From the NCBI GenBank assembly GCA_963924555.1, contig OZ004585.1, positions 3,237,488 to 3,301,487 on the forward strand: DNA of 64,000 bases, read 5' to 3'. This stretch comes from Crambe crambe. Its lineage: Eukaryota; Porifera; Demospongiae; Poecilosclerida; Crambeidae. Made by a program: the position numbers and the translations under genes. The notes below the pieces were generated by a model, which worked only from the letters and a program-made list of their open reading frames with translations, was not told the DNA's origin and did no database searches. This document shows, one piece after another, positions 59,901-64,000 of this stretch (its first letter is position 1; each line of letters starts with the position of its first letter).

Positions 59901-61777
59901 TCTGATCATTGGATAACTACACGTTCTAAAAGAGACCAGTGCTCAAGACTTGGCAAGCAGCTGGAGTAGACATGAATGAGTGCTAGAGTGTGAATTAAAA
60001 CTATATCAGGTCAGGTGTGTGATCTGGGGTCCCTTCCAATTTTTATGTAATCGATTCAAAATTAATATCTCGTAGCAAAATGGAATGCTGCAGGTAGAGG
60101 GGAAATGGAGCTCCTAACTGCTTCATGCTCTGGGTTATGAATGACAGGACTGGTCACTTACTCTACAAGCATATGTTAATTTTGAGAGTGTTTTGATAAT
60201 TAGTAGTAGACCATTTAACCCCTAGATGCACAGGGCGATGACAAAGAATGACAATCAATAGATCACAAGTTAGCTAGCTGACAATAATTTACCGGCTAAC
60301 TAGCTATACTTTCTTCTCTTGATTCTCTAGCTTCCCTTTATCATGAAAAAGAAGGATTTCAGAAAGGTAGGCTGAACCACATCAAGACTGGATCATTCAT
60401 GCTAAAACATTTCTCGATATCTCCAAGGCAAACAGCATAAAACAATAGCCATCTCTAGCTAGCTCTACGTTGATAAACCGCAGCCATTCTATTACCTAGC
60501 CCAGGATCCAGAATTCCAAGAAAATGTGTGTGCGAGCAGTGTATACCAGGCCCTATTCCCCCCCCCCCCCCAACAAAAAAAAAAATTGGCCAGAAGTGTC
60601 TGGATGACTGAGGTTCCACTATATTAAATTTCTACTTGGTAGGATGAAATATATTGAATAATGAAGGTGGTTCATGATGGTTAATGATAGATAATAGCTA
60701 AGATGATAGAGTTTCTTCCCTAACCAAGGGTTTTGGTCCCATTAATTTCCTGACCTGTGGCTTGCTATGGAAGGGTCCCCCATGGGAGCCCAGACATGAT
60801 CCTGCTATCAGTAGTTGAAGCATACATGCAGATGTCCTTGCTACTCTTGGTCCCTATGGCCCAGGCCCCTTATATTTCTACATCTGTCTGTCCTGAATGC
60901 TTCATTTTTTCTTTAGTATCCTAGTGTATATGTTTTTATTGAAATTCATAGTCACACTGTTATTTTTGTTTACTGCAAATTTTAATAGGGTGAATCAGAA
61001 TTGGTGCTTCATGGGTCATGTTATATGTACATTTCTTTAGATGCGGTACACCAAAAAAGTGTCTATGTGGCCTGTAGGCATCTGTGGGGGGCTTAAATAT
61101 GAAGGTCCTATCTGTAAAAATGGCACTGTAATAGACTGGTATGCAGCTTGGGGCAAGAAGAGAGCTTTTCAGATTGATATGGCAGGTGAGAACAAGTCTG
61201 TGATAGCTACCTACACTCTTATTTATGTCCATATTTTGTCTTTACAACTTATAAAAGCAAGCCAGGATACAAGAAGAAAAGTATCCCTAGTCACCCCATT
61301 TGGTTTGCTTTATTGCTTCACATATCTGCAAGACTTAGATAAAGGGGATGGAAATTCTTGTGGAACTAAGCATGCGTCTTCATACTAGTTTAGGGGATTC
61401 CACTACTGTTTGACATAGCATGTGTCTTCATGGGAATTCCACTACTGTTTGAGATTATTAATTTGTGTGGTCAAGTTTCAAGGTGGTCACCATAAAAATA
61501 ATACAGACAGTGAGATGGCACTGTTAAACAGCAAGTTTACCATGTTTAAATGCCTTAGAAGAAGTGTAGTGAAACAGTTCTGGATTATGTAACCAACCCA
61601 TGCCATAACCTTTGTGTTACTATTACAGGTTTTGCAATTAACTTATCATACTTGCTGTCCAAACCAAAAGCTCACATTGATCCTACTGCTCAGCGTGGCC
61701 ATATTGAAGGCACCTTGTTGAAATATTTAGTGAAATCCTTGGAGGAACTGGAAGCCAAAGCTGATGACTGCAAAAAG
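50961..61777 (+). CDS. B3GAT: Beta-1,3-glucuronyltransferase (GT43), last exon missing
   Basis: Exons 50961-51096, 51386-51915, 61041-61185 and 61629-61777 join in phase and give about 320 residues. The N-terminus is a short cytosolic stretch plus one membrane segment (WLKYLLALVVLVLFNILVL), a type II Golgi anchor. The ATG at 50970 has the better context and could be the start instead. The catalytic domain shows PTIYVITPTYARWTQKA, then LMHVPNVHWIIVEDSE, QRNLALQWLRE and the UDP/Mn-binding DDDNTY. Exons 3-4 add MWPVGICGGLKYEGP, AFQIDMAGFAINL and GHIEGTLL, which keeps the expected catalytic glutamate. The family transfers glucuronate to galactose, in the proteoglycan linker tetrasaccharide (B3GAT3) or HNK-1-type glycans; which applies here is not decidable. 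The expected C-terminal exon (about 45 residues, VWHTRTE-like) was not found by 64000. Intron 2 is about 9.1 kb and full of mobile DNA. Confidence 0.85.
52258..52281. repeat. Poly-C tract
   Basis: About 24 consecutive C in the large intron of the glucuronyltransferase gene, beside a dispersed-repeat copy (GAGAAGCTAGTTTCTTGTTCC). Confidence 0.85.
52812..53147 (-). pseudogene. Possible HIRAN-like domain fragment from a mobile element
   Basis: An open frame contains the order FHLTSYVRGLSEIKTWG, DPYAVAVISDGNIYVVGHI. The DPYAVAV..VVGH spacing resembles HIRAN-like domains common in repeated sponge and cnidarian ORFs. There are no recognisable neighbours, and both sides carry CCGCCAATAATAATGTCCAC repeats (52713 and 53128). 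It is probably a relic. Confidence 0.3.
53530..53840. repeat. Left arm of long divergent inverted repeat
   Basis: Contains GCCATTCATAAC, AGGGAAATGGAGCTCCTGCA, TTGGAAGGGACCCCA and GCTGCTTGCCAAGTCTTGAG in this order. The reverse complement of 59890-60160 has the same blocks, so the pair may be the ends of a 6.6-kb element. Confidence 0.65.
53841..57469. other. Intron sequence, repeats only
   Basis: AT-rich. It holds a direct duplicate (GGCTAATGT..GGTTCAAAAAAGTT at 55192 and 55410), an inverted CTGGATCAGCCC/GGGCTGATCCAG pair (56553-56615) and poly-A at 57086-57103. No exon was recognised. Confidence 0.4.
57470..59060 (-). pseudogene. Non-LTR retrotransposon remnant (reverse transcriptase C-terminal part)
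   Basis: Read on the minus strand, frames 58442-58870, 58011-58484 and 57478-58143 are successive frameshifted pieces of one ORF. They show an FFDLQ then KTYDSVQYPVMLKCA palm segment (58920-58970), GKTWRLLRSWYT, motif B (LLQGSVLSPTLFLLILDPLL) and motif C (AHADDIRTL). Next come a thumb region (LNASKCEVVVVSS) and a distal CPRCD segment. The 3' end stops at YIAKID followed at once by a GATT tetranucleotide array (57470-57486), the kind of tail seen on CR1/L2-like LINEs. The 5' end is truncated and several frameshifts make it inactive. Confidence 0.75.
59075..59284 (-). pseudogene. Pogo/Tigger-like transposase fragment
   Basis: The frame contains GRPCYFNKKVDELYIFLLNF and then AKVGYPRSRKEVMAIVQ..KKGLNALG. 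This matches the helix-turn-helix region seen in CENP-B/pogo-type transposases (IGYPxTRxEVxxIVQ). It is fused by decay to the LINE remnant just downstream and lacks a DDE domain. Confidence 0.5.
59890..60160. repeat. Right arm of long divergent inverted repeat
   Basis: Reverse-complement counterpart of 53530-53840: CTCAAGACTTGGCAAGCAGC, GGGGTCCCTTCCAA, GGGGAAATGGAGCTCCTA, GGTTATGAATGAC. Confidence 0.65.
60161..61040. other. Intron sequence, no gene seen
   Basis: Contains a poly-C run (about 60558) next to CCAGGCCCTATT, similar to the MITE end at 3.3 kb. No exon was recognised. Confidence 0.4.
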
Positions 61778-64000
61778 GTAAGGGAGTCCATACCTCCTTA
61801 TTTTCCGAAAGGAACATGTCCCAGTTATTCAATAAGCAGTACCTATGATGGTACAGTACAGTACGCTTATACAGGTCTTGAACTACAGTCTTGGGTGCTA
61901 GGCTAGGGCACTAGGCTTATCTACGTAAGTGGATTGTAGGCTCTAGGCTTTATCTAAGCCCTTTGTGTTAAACATTACAGCTCTTTCTATGTATGCAGCA
62001 CTAACAAAATGGTGTATATCAGAGTGCTACCATCACATGCAAGCTATGTACATACACCTAAGGTATTTTGAAGTATAGATCCAATTTAAATGAGTCATGA
62101 CCTCTGAGCTTGCTCACTCACCTAGGGCATTTTGGAGTGTAGACCTAGACATATTTATCTACAATTTCAATGAGTCATGACCTGAGAGTCAACTTGCTCA
62201 CTCCACTCGCTCGCTGCAATTAAAATAATGAGTAATCTCTTATACAAGCACTCTAGAGTTTTTCCCATCTCAGTACTGTATGTCATTTCTAGTTCTCAGC
62301 TATAGATAGCTCAGTGAGGCCAGTAGGACACCATTTTCTTTTCTTTACGTAGCATAGGTACATCCTAGATCCTATGCTGACAAAGTTTAGAGCTTAGACT
62401 AAAATAGCTAGAAAGCGGTAGCAGAGTTGTGTGGAGAACCACTAAAGTACATTTAGGCTTCCAGCTTATATACTTGGAAATACACTACCTTCAGTACCTT
62501 GTTGGTCTTCTCTAGGCTTTGGTTGGCGCTACTCTAATTTGAAACTCCGCCCCTCATGTAGACATGGGCATGACCTATTCAGCTTGCCAGCTTTAATGAA
62601 AAAGCTCTAGATAACTCCGTACCAAGTAGAAAAATGATGTTGGCATTTTAGAACCTGGGGTGGGATTCAATCTAGAGTCAGAGAGAAGCTAGTATCTTGC
62701 TCCCAAAACTTGTAGGTTTAGGACTGGGTACTGCCTGCTGATTCAAATGTTATCTCTTATTCTCCCCAATTAGGGGAGAATAATTCTACATCCACTATAT
62801 ATACCCAGACCCATCACGGTAGGACTCCTGCCGATTCACTAAAGGGGAGGGTGGGTGCCCACCTTGTTTCCGTACTGCTTATAGTCATGTACTCAAGCCT
62901 ACAGCACTCTTTCATCTAGAAGAAATGTTTTCCTCTCACTTGTTTGCACACTTTTTTCAAGCCTAAGGATGTCAAGAAATAGAAATGTGTACATACAATA
63001 CATACGCACATGTGCTTACCTGGTGTGAACAATCCTTTACCAAATACCACGCCCACCGCAACTCAGCAAGACAGTTTTTTTCTTGTGATATACAGTGTAT
63101 AAACTAACTGTGTCTACGAAGCATTCTAGTGTTGTCTACGAAACGTCTACATACTGTCTACGATGGCATCACTAAACTATCCTGAACAATGGATGAGAAA
63201 GAGAAGATACGTAGCTTATTTTCTTTTATGAAGTAGTGAGTACTGAGATGGGAAAATGAAACTCTAGAGTGCAGAAACATTACAGTTCTACTTGATATGT
63301 TATTTCAAGGGCAATGGCATACCAAGTAGAATAATGACATGAACAGTCATGCCCATCCAAGGGGGTTTGAACTAGAGTCAGAGATGTTGGCTATTGACCC
63401 CATCTCCTTTCATCCCTACCCCTGTTTGCTTTATTAATTATTTTAAAGTGGGACCACATACCAAGTAGAAAAAATTGCTGCGTAAGGGGTGGGGTTTCCA
63501 ACTAGAGTCAGGGTGAAGCTATGAAATGCCAACTAAAGCATAGGGAAGAGCAACAAGGTACCAAAGGTAGCATAGATAGCTTAGTTCATTTATATTTCCA
63601 AGCATATAAGCTGGAGAGCCTACCTTAGTTTTAAGGGTTGCTGATATTAAGAAATTACGTAGTTATGTGATGTATATAGTGTAGGGGGGAAAAATGGTTT
63701 TCCATTCCACTGGCCTCACTAAACTATCAGTGATTGCTGGGCAATGGCTGAGAAAGAGGAGATGGCATGTAATATTTGGCTCTTTTATGACACTAGTAAG
63801 GACTGAGATGAGAAGAATGAAGCTGTCAAGGCAATAATTATTTTGATCATAAAAAAATATTATTTTGCTAGTAAGTAAACAGGTGAAAGGTCAGGAAGTA
63901 CAACTCTACTCTCTCACTAGTGTCCCAAGTCACAGATTCTTCTTGAAGCTGAAAGGCCATAACCTGATAAAATAGGAAACATCCATAATACAAGCAGCTG
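61778..64000. repeat. Dispersed and locally repeated non-coding sequence
   Basis: 62060-62220 holds a tandem dimer of the repeat AATGAGTCATGACCT..TTGCTCACTC, related to copies at about 18530, 37815, 49760 and 57350. A second repeat, ACCAAGTAGAA..ACTAGAGTCAG..GAAGC, occurs at about 62620, 63322 and 63455. A third (TGAGAAAGAG..ATGAAG) occurs at 63190 and 63750. The expected last exon of the glucuronyltransferase was looked for and not found. Confidence 0.45.

Overview
The window looks like nuclear DNA of an early-branching animal, most likely a demosponge; Amphimedon queenslandica is my guess. Genes are split by short GT..AG introns. Recognisable metazoan families are present: a SWAP70/DEF6-type PH protein, a glucuronyltransferase, and secreted cysteine-rich proteins with VEGF-C-type repeats. 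The intergenic DNA is AT-rich, full of short TAGCTAGC-like runs, and packed with small inverted-repeat transposons. The species is inferred, not shown.

Layout. 0.5-1.7 kb (+): the 3' part of an unassigned multi-pass membrane protein gene. 2.0-7.8 kb (-): a convergent SWAP70/DEF6-like gene with two small inverted-repeat elements in its introns. 9.2-10.6 kb and 16.6-18.1 kb (+): two paralogous six-exon genes for secreted proteins with CX10CXCXC repeats of the VEGF-C/Balbiani-ring type. Each has a TATA box about 80 bp upstream of its start codon. Between them on the minus strand lies a single-exon secreted tryptophan-rich protein (14.8-15.8 kb). 20.6-27 kb: a transposon cluster with two complete members of one inverted-repeat family (ends CATAGATAT, 7-bp target duplications), an orphan end of a third, a decayed hAT/ZMYM1-like transposase and a foldback element.

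27-50.7 kb: a head-to-tail duplication of an 11-12 kb unit. Each copy carries an array of roughly 150-bp repeats, a TATA promoter and an intron-rich transposon gene. This gene encodes a Gypsy-type integrase (zinc-binding H2C2, DDE with DX35E, GPY motif), then a ubiquitin-specific-protease (USP/C19) domain, then a Ulp1/SENP (C48) protease domain and an acidic/basic tail. No reverse transcriptase, RNase H or capsid region is visible, so this is a Ginger1-type cut-and-paste transposon. The INT + USP + Ulp1 combination is the most notable content of the window. The two copies carry different inactivating lesions.

51-61.8 kb (+): a beta-1,3-glucuronyltransferase (B3GAT/GT43) gene. A roughly 9.1-kb intron contains further mobile DNA: a divergent long inverted repeat, a minus-strand non-LTR retrotransposon remnant, a pogo-like transposase fragment and other repeats. 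Its last exon was not found and probably lies beyond the window. 61.8-64 kb holds dispersed repeats only.
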